The translations under genes were made by a program, and so were the position numbers. Shown piece by piece: positions 21,318 to 27,964 of a stretch of DNA of 27,964 bases. The DNA lies in the NCBI GenBank assembly GCA_937996795.1, contig CALKUH010000008.1, forward strand, positions 1 through 27,964, given 5' to 3'. The notes beneath the pieces are model-generated. The model did no database searches. It was not told the origin of the DNA and was given only the letters and a program-made list of their open reading frames with translations. Position 1 is the stretch's first letter, and every line of letters begins with the position of its first letter. The DNA comes from an uncultured Verrucomicrobiota bacterium. Lineage in GTDB: Bacteria; Verrucomicrobiota; Kiritimatiellia; CAIVKH01.

Positions 21318-23123
21318 ATGTCGCGCGGTCCGAAGATTCATGTTCTGCCTGACGAGGTGATCAACAAGATCGCCGCGGGGGAGGTCGTGGATCGCCCGGC
21401 CTCCGTTGTGAAGGAGTTGGTGGAAAACGCGCTGGATGCGCGCGCCACGTCCATTCGCGTGGAATTGACGGGCGGTGGTCGCCAGGCGGTTGTCGTGACG
21501 GATGACGGAGTTGGCATGAGCCGTGACGATGCGCTTCTCAGCGTTGAGCGGCATGCCACCAGCAAGATTCGTGACGTCCATGACATTGAGCACGTCGCCA
21601 CACTCGGATTCCGCGGGGAAGCCCTTGCCGCGCTGGCATCCGTCTCGCGTTTTACGCTCACAACGCGTCCCGCGGGTCAGGAGGCTGGAACGGAACTGAC
21701 GATTTCCGGCGGCCGTATCCTCGAGGTCCGTGAGACGGGCTGCGCGCCCGGCACGTCGATCGCCGTGCGCAACCTCTTTTTCAATGTGCCGGCACGCCGC
21801 AAATTCCTTCGCAGCGAGCAGACGGAGCTGGCTCATGCGCGACAGGTGTTCCTTGTGCATGCGCTCGCGCACCCGGAGACCGGCTGGACCCTCCGGGTCG
21901 ATGACCGCGAGGTCTATCAGTTGCCGCCTGGCGCGACACTGGAGGAGCGTGTGCGCCAGTTGTTTGGCGGCGATGTGCTGACGGGGCTGCGTTCCGTGGA
22001 TGCGGTGCGCGAGGGCGTGCGCGTGCGCGGGCTGGCGAGTTTGCCACAGGTCACGCGCGCCGACCGCTCGGAGCAGTACATCTTCGTAAATGGTCGCCCG
22101 GCTTCCGCGCCCGTGGTGGGGTTTGCGATCAACGAAGCGTACCAGGCGCTGATTCCACGGGGGCGACACCCGGTGTTGTTCCTGTTCATTGAATTACCGG
22201 CGGATGAGGTGGATGTGAATGTCCATCCCACGAAAAAGGAAGTCCGGTTCCGGCATGCGTCGCGTGTGCGCGATGCCTTGGTGGAGGCGATACGCGAGTC
22301 GGTGGCCCTTCCGGCGGCGTCGGAGGGCGGCGCCGACCGCAACCTGTCCGCCCTGTTCGTGGCCTCGCGTGCCACGCCCGCATTGCAGGTGGTGGATCTG
22401 CCGGAGCTGCCGGCCTTCTCGTACCCGCGCCTTGACCCCGCCGCGCCCGTCCCGTCGGCGGAGCGCGGCGATGCGGCGGGCGGTTCGGAATCCAGGGTTT
22501 CGGTGGAGCCTGCGACGCCTGCCGCGACGCCCGCGGAAAAACCCTGGTCCTGGTGCCGGGTGCTGGGGCAGGCGGGTGGCCTGTATGTGGTGCTGGAGAC
22601 GGAGGATGGCCTGATCCTGATGGATCCGCATGCGGCCCATGAACGCGTGTTGTTTGAGCGCTTCATGGCCGATTTGGCCCGGCACGAGCTGAAAGTGCAG
22701 GGATTGCTTTCTCCCGAGGCACTGGACCTGCCGCCCGAGCTGGCGGAACGCGTGCGCGATAATCTTTCGCTGTTGCGCGGCATGGGGTTTGGGATCGCGG
22801 AGTTTGGCGGCGACAGTTTTGTGGTGGATGCGCTGCCCTCGTTCCTCGGCCCGGTCTCCGCTCGTGCGCTGGTTGCGGAAGTGGCCGGTCATTTGGAGCG
22901 CGGTGGGCGGCGTTCCGGCGTGGAGCGCGCGGCGGAGGAACAAATTGCCATGGCGGCGTGCAAGGCGGCGGTCAAGGCGCAGGACAAACTGACCGTGCAG
23001 GAAATCGAACAACTGGTCCGCGATCTGGCCGCATCCGAAATGCCTTATACCTGTCCGCACGGGCGTCCAACCCTGATCTACATGGGGTTCGACGAGCTGC
23101 GTCGCAAGTTCGGGCGTGAATAA
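21318..23123 (+). CDS. mutL: DNA mismatch repair protein MutL (endonuclease type)
   Basis: Protein of 601 residues, normal length. GHKL ATPase motifs: KIAAGEVVDRPASVVKELVE, DDGVGM, and the lid with TLGFRGEALAALASVS; then the transducer domain with FVNGRP and VNVHPTKKEVRF. A Pro/Ala-rich linker (about 370-410) leads to the C-terminal dimerisation domain. There the endonuclease motif appears as D436-PHAAHER-..-E447 (normally DQHA..E), with ACKAAVKAQD and CPHGRP (C579) as further metal-site motifs. This suggests a nicking MutL as in organisms without MutH. No Shine-Dalgarno is seen before ATG 21318; TAACTT lies 6 nt upstream of the ATG, so a very short leader is possible. Not part of the Exb operon by spacing (68 bp). 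Confidence 0.97.
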   Translation: MSRGPKIHVLPDEVINKIAAGEVVDRPASVVKELVENALDARATSIRVELTGGGRQAVVVTDDGVGMSRDDALLSVERHATSKIRDVHDIEHVATLGFRGEALAALASVSRFTLTTRPAGQEAGTELTISGGRILEVRETGCAPGTSIAVRNLFFNVPARRKFLRSEQTELAHARQVFLVHALAHPETGWTLRVDDREVYQLPPGATLEERVRQLFGGDVLTGLRSVDAVREGVRVRGLASLPQVTRADRSEQYIFVNGRPASAPVVGFAINEAYQALIPRGRHPVLFLFIELPADEVDVNVHPTKKEVRFRHASRVRDALVEAIRESVALPAASEGGADRNLSALFVASRATPALQVVDLPELPAFSYPRLDPAAPVPSAERGDAAGGSESRVSVEPATPAATPAEKPWSWCRVLGQAGGLYVVLETEDGLILMDPHAAHERVLFERFMADLARHELKVQGLLSPEALDLPPELAERVRDNLSLLRGMGFGIAEFGGDSFVVDALPSFLGPVSARALVAEVAGHLERGGRRSGVERAAEEQIAMAACKAAVKAQDKLTVQEIEQLVRDLAASEMPYTCPHGRPTLIYMGFDELRRKFGRE

Positions 23124-23144
23124 ACGTGCGGGAGCGAAGCGGCG

Positions 23145-23849
23145 TCAGTCCAGCGTGTCGCGCGCCTCGGTCTGCGGGCTCGACGGCATTTTTCGCACGA
23201 TGTGGTCCAGGAAAAGGATCAGGCAGGTCAGCAGTGTCAGGACCGCAGCCATCCACACGATGACGACCCCGGGTGGCAGCTTGTCTGTCAGCGGTTTGTC
23301 CGGCGGCAGAATCGCCGTGCTGAACACGGTCGCCAGGAAGAGTGTTGCGCAGCACACGTGCGCGTAACCCAAGCCCTCCGAAAACAGGATGCGCCAGGGC
23401 GAGGCCTGTTGCGGGGTGGTCCCATCCACGATGCGACGCGCGGGAATGAGTACGAGGGTGGTGACCAGCAGGATGTGTTGGACCATATTGGCGTTGACGC
23501 CCAGCTCAATGATGGTGAACCAGATCAGCATGGCGGTGAGCAGCACGAACCAGCCTTGCGTCCCGATCAGCAGGGCCGGAATGACGGCGTCGACACGCGC
23601 CGCCAGCCGCAGCCCCCACGCCGCGCGAGGCGGAACGCGGTGCATGGCGCGCGCCGCCCAGAGCAGCAGCAACCCTGCCGCGCAGAGTCCGGCATTCGCA
23701 AACAAACCGGGCCCCACGGCCGGGAAATGGATGAACGCCAGCCAGACCGCCAGCCCCAGCGGCACGAACCCAATGATGAGTGTGCGCCGAAAATACTCGC
23801 CAAACCGGCGGTGGCGCAGGCGATATTCCTCGTAGAGGTGCGGATTCAT
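23145..23849 (-). CDS. Multi-pass membrane protein of unknown function
   Basis: Protein of 234 residues, not recognised. A charged N-terminal amphipathic stretch (EEYRLRHRRFGEYFRR) is followed by six or seven hydrophobic helices spread over residues about 22-222, with few polar residues inside them. The C-terminus is short and charged. This resembles the membrane sensor part of some signalling proteins, but no kinase, cyclase or GGDEF domain follows. It is convergent with mutL (21 bp) and divergent from recG (47 bp), so a single-gene transcript is likely. The reading frame is supported by its hydrophobic pattern and by clean spacing between neighbours, not by a known family. Confidence 0.7.
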   Translation of the reverse strand: MNPHLYEEYRLRHRRFGEYFRRTLIIGFVPLGLAVWLAFIHFPAVGPGLFANAGLCAAGLLLLWAARAMHRVPPRAAWGLRLAARVDAVIPALLIGTQGWFVLLTAMLIWFTIIELGVNANMVQHILLVTTLVLIPARRIVDGTTPQQASPWRILFSEGLGYAHVCCATLFLATVFSTAILPPDKPLTDKLPPGVVIVWMAAVLTLLTCLILFLDHIVRKMPSSPQTEARDTLD

Positions 23850-23896
23850 GTCGGCCGGAGTTCGCGATTGGATGATGCGAATGCGAATGATACAGC

Positions 23897-26020
23897 ATGG
23901 CGCGGAAACTACAGCATGACTTTTTCGCCGTCATGACGGATGCGCCTGAACGTGAGTGGAGCGCTCCCGTCCGCTTCGTCCGCGGGGTCGGAGAGCATCG
24001 CGCCGCCCAGCTGGCTCGCATGGACATCCACACCGTCCGTGACCTGTTGCTCACCCTGCCGCGCCGGTACGAGGATCGCCGCCTGCTGGCGCCGCTGGCC
24101 CGACTGACTTCGGGCGCCTGGGCTGCGGTGCAGGTCGAGGTGGTGAGCGCGAAGTGGGTGCAGCCGCGTTTCGGAAAGGGGTTTCTGGAGGCGCTGGTCA
24201 CCGATCGCACGGCGCTGGCACGATGCCGATGGTACAACGCCCAGTACATGCAGGACCAACTGCCGCCGGGCGAGCGACTCATCCTCTTCGGGAAGGTGGC
24301 TCATCGCAAAGGAGGGCTGGTCTTTGACCACCCCGAGGTCGAACGCGTGCGGGAGGAGGAGGACGATTTGTTGCACGCCGGACGGATCGTGCCCATCTAT
24401 CCACTCACCGAACAACTGGGCCAGCGCACCATGCGGCGGATCCTGTGGTCAGCGCTGGAGGAATATGTGCCCCGCGTGCCCGATGCGCTGCCCGCCGTAA
24501 CCCGGGATCGCTGGGGCTTGCCGGGCATCCACGACGCGCTGCGTCAGGCGCATTTTCCCTCCGCCGAGTCGGAAGCCGTGCGCGCGCGGGAGCGCCTGGT
24601 TTTCGAGGAGTTCCTGTGCATGCAACTCGTCCTGGCGGCGCGAAAGCACCAGATGGAGCATGTGCTCAAGGGGCGCGCACTCCAGCCGGCGGGCTCGCTG
24701 CGCGACCGTCTGCTCGCCTCGCTTCCGTTTCAACTGACGGCGGCGCAATGGGCCGCCGTGGCCGAGATCCGAACGGACATGGCGCGACCGCACCCGATGC
24801 ATCGTTTGCTTCAGGGCGATGTCGGGTCGGGCAAGACCGTCGTGGCCGCTTGCGCCACCGTGGATGCGATTGAATGTGGCGTTCAGGTGGCGGTGATGGC
24901 CCCCACGGAAATCCTGGCCCAGCAGCATGCCCGCACATTCGCCGCGTATCTCGCCCCCTTGGGTCTTCGCGTGCTGCTGCTCTCCAGCAGCCTCGCGCCC
25001 GAGGAAAAAATCGCCGCTCGCGCGCAACTGGCGGATGGCCGCGCGCATCTCGCCGTCGGCACGCATGCCTTGATTCAGGAACGCGTGGTCTTCCGCGACC
25101 TGGGCCTCGTGATCATTGATGAACAGCATAAATTCGGTGTGGAACAGCGTGGCCAGCTTTACACGAAGGGCCTGCAGCCGGATGTGCTGGTGATGACGGC
25201 AACCCCGATTCCCCGCACGCTGGCCATGACGTGGTACGGCGACCTCGACGTCACGACGATTCGTGAACTGCCGGTCGGCCGGCAACCCATCGTCACGCGC
25301 GTGATCAGTGCGAAGCTGTTGCCCGATGCCTACGATTTCGTGCGCAAGCAGGTGGCGAAGGGCCGTCAGGCCTATGTGGTGTATCCACTGGTGGACGAGT
25401 CCGATCAACTGCAGTTGAAGGCGGCGACCGCGGCGGTGGAACAGTTGAGCCTGGGACCCTTTTCCGGCCTGCGGCTTGGCCTCGTCCACGGGCAGATGCC
25501 GGCGGAGCAGCGCGATCGCGTGATGCGGCAATTTCGCGCGGGCGGAATTGATGTGCTGATCGCAACCAGCGTCATTGAGGTCGGCGTTGACGTGCCGAAT
25601 GCCACGGTGATGCTGGTCGAGCACGCTGAACGTTTCGGTCTTGCGCAGTTGCACCAGTTGCGCGGACGAATCGGCCGCGGCCCCCACAAATCCTTCTGCA
25701 TCCTGCAGGGCCAACCCAACACGCGCGAGGCGTGGCGGCGCCTGAAGGTATTGGAGGAAACAACGGATGGATTCAGGATCGCGGAGGAGGATTTTCTCAT
25801 CCGCGGCATGGGGAATCTATTCGGCCGGGAGCAGAGTGGTGGCGCCGTGTTGCGCGTGGCGGACCCGCTGCGCGACACCGCGATACTGGAGAAAGCGCGC
25901 CAGGAGGCGTTCCGATTAATCGCGGCGGATCCCAAGTTGCGCGATCCTGAACATGAGGCGATCCGGGAGGAGGCGCGCTCCCTTTATCGTGCCGCCGCGC
26001 CCTTTGTGAAAGTGGGGTAG
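23897..26020 (+). CDS. recG: ATP-dependent DNA helicase RecG
   Basis: Branch-migrating helicase that regresses stalled forks and processes Holliday junctions. The 707 residues match the family. N-terminal wedge/OB domain: VRFVRGVGEHRAAQLARM (HhH-like), TLPRRYEDRR, and the FGKV region. Helicase motifs: Walker A GDVGSGKT at 307-314, then the DEQH box (motif II) starting D408 in IDEQHKFGVEQR, motif III TATPIPRTLA, motif V with VIEVGVDVPNATVM, and motif VI QLRGRIGR. The C-terminal TRG hairpin region (FLIRGMGNLFG) is present. An in-frame ATG at 23933 is an alternative start. No strong ribosome site is seen. Confidence 0.97.
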   Translation: MARKLQHDFFAVMTDAPEREWSAPVRFVRGVGEHRAAQLARMDIHTVRDLLLTLPRRYEDRRLLAPLARLTSGAWAAVQVEVVSAKWVQPRFGKGFLEALVTDRTALARCRWYNAQYMQDQLPPGERLILFGKVAHRKGGLVFDHPEVERVREEEDDLLHAGRIVPIYPLTEQLGQRTMRRILWSALEEYVPRVPDALPAVTRDRWGLPGIHDALRQAHFPSAESEAVRARERLVFEEFLCMQLVLAARKHQMEHVLKGRALQPAGSLRDRLLASLPFQLTAAQWAAVAEIRTDMARPHPMHRLLQGDVGSGKTVVAACATVDAIECGVQVAVMAPTEILAQQHARTFAAYLAPLGLRVLLLSSSLAPEEKIAARAQLADGRAHLAVGTHALIQERVVFRDLGLVIIDEQHKFGVEQRGQLYTKGLQPDVLVMTATPIPRTLAMTWYGDLDVTTIRELPVGRQPIVTRVISAKLLPDAYDFVRKQVAKGRQAYVVYPLVDESDQLQLKAATAAVEQLSLGPFSGLRLGLVHGQMPAEQRDRVMRQFRAGGIDVLIATSVIEVGVDVPNATVMLVEHAERFGLAQLHQLRGRIGRGPHKSFCILQGQPNTREAWRRLKVLEETTDGFRIAEEDFLIRGMGNLFGREQSGGAVLRVADPLRDTAILEKARQEAFRLIAADPKLRDPEHEAIREEARSLYRAAAPFVKVG

Positions 26021-26075
26021 GGTGGGAGAAGCGAGAAGGGAAGGCACGAGGACACGAAACGATTCCTTGCCGCTG

Positions 26076-26732
26076 CTATTCCCCAACTCCCAATTCCTTG
26101 CAGACGCCCAACAAATCATCCACCACCGGTGCGCCGAGGGGATCTAATTTGCTGCGCGGATGATAGCCATCGGCGACGAGGAGGCATTGGCATCCCATCG
26201 CCTCCGCCACTTCGAAGTCGTGTCGGGTGTCGCCAATCAGGATGACCGTTTGCGGGTCGATGGATTGGGCGCGCATCCACGTCTGGCCTTGCGCTGTTTT
26301 GCCGTGCGCGTAGACGTTGTCACTGCCCACCACATCGTCGAAAAACTCGCGCAACGCAAAAGCGTTCAGCAGCGATTCAAGCGTGTCCTGCCGGTAGGCG
26401 GACAGCATGGACTGCGTGTAGCCCGCGCGTCGCAGCGAGGAGAGGGTGGCGTGCGCCGCAGGTTGAAGGCGCGCCTCCATGCGGCGTTGTTCGTACCGGT
26501 GAATGAATTCCGCGCCGATTCGCTCGAAAGGATCGCGCCGGAAATCGAATCCGAGCCGCTGATAGTATTCGACGACGGGAAAATCAAACAACTGCTGGTA
26601 GCGCGCCTTGTCGAGCAGTGGAAGACCGCGCTCCGACAGCAGGCCGTTCATGATGTCGATGCACAGCGCCGTATCGTCCAGCAGCGTGCCGTTCCAGTCC
26701 CACAGCACATGCGAAACGTTGCGCGTGCTCAT
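26076..26732 (-). CDS. HAD-superfamily phosphatase-like protein with DWN nucleophile motif
   Basis: Protein of 218 residues, a Rossmann HAD with a helical cap like phosphoglycolate phosphatase. Motif I is WDWNGTLLDD: the nucleophile D12 is present, but the second aspartate, normally the acid/base, is asparagine (N14). Motif II is S111 (MLSAYR), motif III K145 (HGKTAQG), motif IV D168/D172 (LIGDTRHDFEVA). Proteins with DWNGTL are a known HAD subgroup, so this is not necessarily inactive, but the substrate is unknown. The start ATG overlaps the pyrF stop by 4 nt (ATGA), so the two are one operon with coupled translation. A role in removing a phosphorylated metabolite linked to nucleotides is only a guess. 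Confidence 0.88.
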   Translation of the reverse strand: MSTRNVSHVLWDWNGTLLDDTALCIDIMNGLLSERGLPLLDKARYQQLFDFPVVEYYQRLGFDFRRDPFERIGAEFIHRYEQRRMEARLQPAAHATLSSLRRAGYTQSMLSAYRQDTLESLLNAFALREFFDDVVGSDNVYAHGKTAQGQTWMRAQSIDPQTVILIGDTRHDFEVAEAMGCQCLLVADGYHPRSKLDPLGAPVVDDLLGVCKELGVGE

Positions 26733-27454
26733 GCGCGCGCACCATGCGCCACGCGGATTTCCTCAAGCAGGCGCGCGGCGGCTTCCGTCGGATTCGCCGC
26801 CTCGAGAATGGGGCGCCCGACGACGAGATGCGTGGCGCCTGCGCGCACGGCTTCCGATGCCGTGAGCGTGCGTTTCTGATCGCCTTTCGCTTCGCCCGCA
26901 GCACGGATTCCGGGCGTGATCAACAGGGCGTCGGGTCCCAAGTCCGCGCGTAGCAGCGCCGCTTCGAGGGGCGAGCAGACGACGCCATCGGCGCCGGCTT
27001 CCATCGCGAGTTGTGCGAGCGCTCGCACGTGATCCTGCATGCTGCGCACAACGCCCATGTCGGAAAGATCACTTTGTTGCAGGCTGGTCAATGCCGTAAC
27101 CGCAATGATTTTCGGACCTTTTTCCGCCATTTCTTTCGCCGCATTAGCGGCGGCCTGGATCATGGCGCGTCCGCCACCCGCATGAATCGTCAGCAAATTC
27201 ACACCATGACTGGCCGCGGATCTCACGGCTCTCTCAACCGTGCGCGGAATGTCATGCAGCTTCAGATCGAGAAAGATGGACGATTTGCGCGTATGCAGTG
27301 GCTCCAGGATCGCGGGACCTTCTGCGCAGAAAACTTCAAGTCCAACCTTAAACCATTGCAGTTCAATGGGTAATCTCAATATCTCGGCGCTAAGTTTCGT
27401 CTTGGAGTCGACGTCCAGTGCCACGACGAGCTGGGGGATGGGGCTTGTTTTCAT
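26729..27454 (-). CDS. pyrF: Orotidine 5'-phosphate decarboxylase
   Basis: Last step of UMP synthesis. The start at 27454 (MKTSPIPQLVVALDVDS) is chosen because the extra 28 residues upstream have no family similarity; 241 residues is normal. Type-1 OMP decarboxylase motifs: VVALDVDS (D14), K36 in WFKVGLE, catalytic D63-x-K65-xx-D68 in FLDLKLHDIP, LTIHAGGG, VTALTS, and the C-terminal phosphate-gripping region ITPGIR plus VVGRPI. No Shine-Dalgarno is seen in front of the ATG on the minus strand. It is divergent from the rRNA operon and shares the AT-rich gap with it. Translationally coupled to the downstream HAD gene. Confidence 0.97.
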   Translation of the reverse strand: MKTSPIPQLVVALDVDSKTKLSAEILRLPIELQWFKVGLEVFCAEGPAILEPLHTRKSSIFLDLKLHDIPRTVERAVRSAASHGVNLLTIHAGGGRAMIQAAANAAKEMAEKGPKIIAVTALTSLQQSDLSDMGVVRSMQDHVRALAQLAMEAGADGVVCSPLEAALLRADLGPDALLITPGIRAAGEAKGDQKRTLTASEAVRAGATHLVVGRPILEAANPTEAAARLLEEIRVAHGARA

Positions 27455-27572
27455 TGAAGGGTGAGCATGGCACAAATGGTGTTTCCACACAAGATCGGGG
27501 AATAATTGCAGATCGGATGCTTGTGTATAGCATTGCAAATGAGCGGTTTGTGACGACCTGGTTTCGGTGCTG

Positions 27573-27631
27573 AAAAAAAACGCACTTTTTTTTGAAAACG
27601 CGTTGACACTTTGGGGGCAGTTTTATAGCTT
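27573..27631 (+). promoter_or_regulatory. Ribosomal RNA operon promoter with upstream A/T tracts
   Basis: A perfect -35 TTGACA at 27603-27608. The -10 is either TAGCTT at 27626-27631 (17-bp spacer) or TATAGC at 27624-27629 (15-bp spacer). Upstream, an A8 run (27573-27580) and a T8 run (27586-27593) followed by GAAAA resemble an UP element bound by the RNA polymerase alpha subunit. Position some 275-280 nt before the 16S 5' end fits an rRNA promoter. No second promoter in the leader was recognised. Confidence 0.75.
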
Positions 27632-27747
27632 CGTTTCCAGACATCGAGGTTCTAACGAATCTCTGGTCTGTACCAACGGGAAGTACTCGAGCGCCCGCTT
27701 CGAGAGTTCTTGAAGAGGGCGATAGGGTATTTTCGTCTCGTTGGTTA

Positions 27748-27759
27748 GCTCTTTGATAA
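27748..27759 (+). promoter_or_regulatory. boxA-like antitermination site
   Basis: GCTCTTTGATAA in the rRNA leader closely matches the rrn boxA core (GCTCTTTA-type), the binding site for NusB-S10 that lets RNA polymerase pass terminators in rRNA operons. Its place, about 120 nt after the start of transcription and 150 nt before 16S, is normal. Confidence 0.72.
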
Positions 27760-27839
27760 CGGAATATGTGCTATGCCGCTTCGATTTAGAAGTGGTGTGG
27801 CTTGTGCGAGGTTATACGTCAGTTTGATACAAATGAAGG

Positions 27840-27855
27840 GTTGCTGAAAAGCAAC
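27840..27855 (+). other. Leader hairpin 1 with GAAA tetraloop
   Basis: GTTGCT (27840-27845), loop GAAA, AGCAAC (27850-27855): a perfect 6-bp stem closed by a GNRA tetraloop, 50 nt before the 16S gene. Probably part of the precursor-rRNA folding or processing structure. Confidence 0.6.
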
Positions 27856-27870
27856 TCGTCAGAATCTATC

Positions 27871-27894
27871 GCCGATGCCCGAAAGGGTGCCGGC
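27871..27894 (+). other. Leader hairpin 2 with GAAA tetraloop
   Basis: GCCGATGCCC (27871-27880), loop GAAA, GGGTGCCGGC (27885-27894): nine of ten positions pair (two as G-U), with one A-C mismatch. It ends 11 nt before the 16S 5' end. Likely helps to position 16S 5' maturation, or folds transiently during assembly. Confidence 0.62.
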
Positions 27895-27905
27895 AAACAC
27901 TCTCT

Positions 27906-27964
27906 TTTACGGAGAGTTTGATTCTGGCTCAGAACGAACGCTGGCGGCGTGGATTAGGCATGCA
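27906..27964 (+). rRNA. rrs: 16S ribosomal RNA (5' end only)
   Basis: The conserved 16S start AGAGTTTGAT begins at 27913 (E. coli position 8), placing the mature 5' end near 27906. It continues with CTGGCTCAG, then GAACGAACGCTGGCGGCG, the universal first helix region, and GGATTAGGCATGCA at the window edge. The GAACGAACGCTGGCGGCGTGG form is common in Verrucomicrobiota and relatives. The base after GAT is T where most bacteria have C. Only about 59 nt are in the window, so phylum placement is tentative. Confidence 0.95.

Larger units (their letters stand above)
27455..27905. other. Non-coding region between pyrF and the 16S rRNA gene
   Basis: About 450 bp without a protein gene. It must hold the pyrF promoter (minus strand, none convincing seen) and the rRNA promoter (27603-27631). 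The section 27638-27905 is the rRNA leader. Besides the boxA and the two GAAA hairpins listed separately, it has a stem CTCGAGC (27686-27692) pairing with GC-T-TCGAG (27697-27704) around a GCCC loop with one bulged T. The leader is much richer in A and T than the genes around it. Confidence 0.75.

Noticed and set aside
26021..26075. Possible terminator between recG and the convergent HAD gene
   Set aside because: The gap is purine-rich but I find no stem followed by a T run on either strand.
27451..27468. Five-codon open frame (M-L-T-L-Q) whose TGA overlaps the pyrF start codon on the minus strand
   Set aside because: Could be a coupled leader peptide, but it has no Shine-Dalgarno and no attenuator structure; a frame this short arises easily by chance.
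27390..27644. 84-residue minus-strand frame upstream of pyrF
   Set aside because: It overlaps both the pyrF start and the rRNA promoter and has no domain or ribosome site.
1..27964. tRNA genes, insertion sequences, phage genes, CRISPR arrays, toxin-antitoxin pairs
   Set aside because: None seen on reading both strands; the window looks like ordinary chromosomal housekeeping and envelope genes. A dedicated RNA search could still find a small RNA.

Overview
The window is about 28 kb of high-GC, densely coded bacterial chromosome. The best guess for the host is the Planctomycetota-Verrucomicrobiota-Chlamydiota (PVC) superphylum, probably a Verrucomicrobiota or Kiritimatiellota relative. This rests on the start of the 16S rRNA gene at the right edge, on a secreted beta-helix protein of the 'choice-of-anchor Q' type ending in a DxDxDG calcium motif, on a NAD-dependent ligase with an extra helical linker, and on an ExbB/ExbD operon carrying an alpha-toroid protein. 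This is inference from memory of these families; the full 16S sequence would settle it. The cell envelope is Gram-negative-like, with lipoproteins, ExbB/ExbD, a TonB-like anchor and heptose isomerase.

Layout. 1-4254 (+): accB (3' end), accC, an Asp23/Gls24 protein, an AmaP-like membrane protein, gmhA and a PfkB-family sugar kinase, tightly packed and probably one operon joining fatty-acid precursor supply and envelope functions. 4260-5183 (-): an SH3-like lipoprotein. 5263-10589 (+): ilvD, a 995-residue secreted beta-helix protein, and a lone PilZ protein. 10595-13246 (-): ligA and a VanZ-like membrane protein. 13294-14361 (+): an L,D-transpeptidase lipoprotein, divergent from vanZ across an operator-like inverted repeat.

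14453-21249 (+): a six-gene operon with a good candidate promoter (TTGACG, 17 bp, TAACTT). It encodes a 944-residue secreted TPR protein, a second secreted TPR protein, an ExbB/TolQ-type channel protein with a signal peptide, two different ExbD proteins, and a 487-residue protein with a TonB-like N-terminus (SxxxH in the membrane helix, then an acidic and proline-containing stretch). In that last protein an alpha/alpha-toroid of the prenyltransferase/squalene-cyclase fold takes the place of the TonB C-terminal domain. This is the most interesting part of the window: it looks like a proton-motive-force-driven envelope machine with an unusual output domain.

21318-26020: mutL (+, with endonuclease motifs), an unrecognised multi-pass membrane protein (-), and recG (+). 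26076-27454 (-): a HAD phosphatase-like gene overlapping pyrF by 4 nt. 27455-27905: no protein gene. It holds an rRNA promoter with A/T tracts, a boxA-like antitermination site and two GAAA-capped hairpins directly before the 16S rRNA gene, which starts at about 27906 and leaves the window. I saw no tRNA, insertion sequence, phage gene, CRISPR array or convincing intrinsic terminator.
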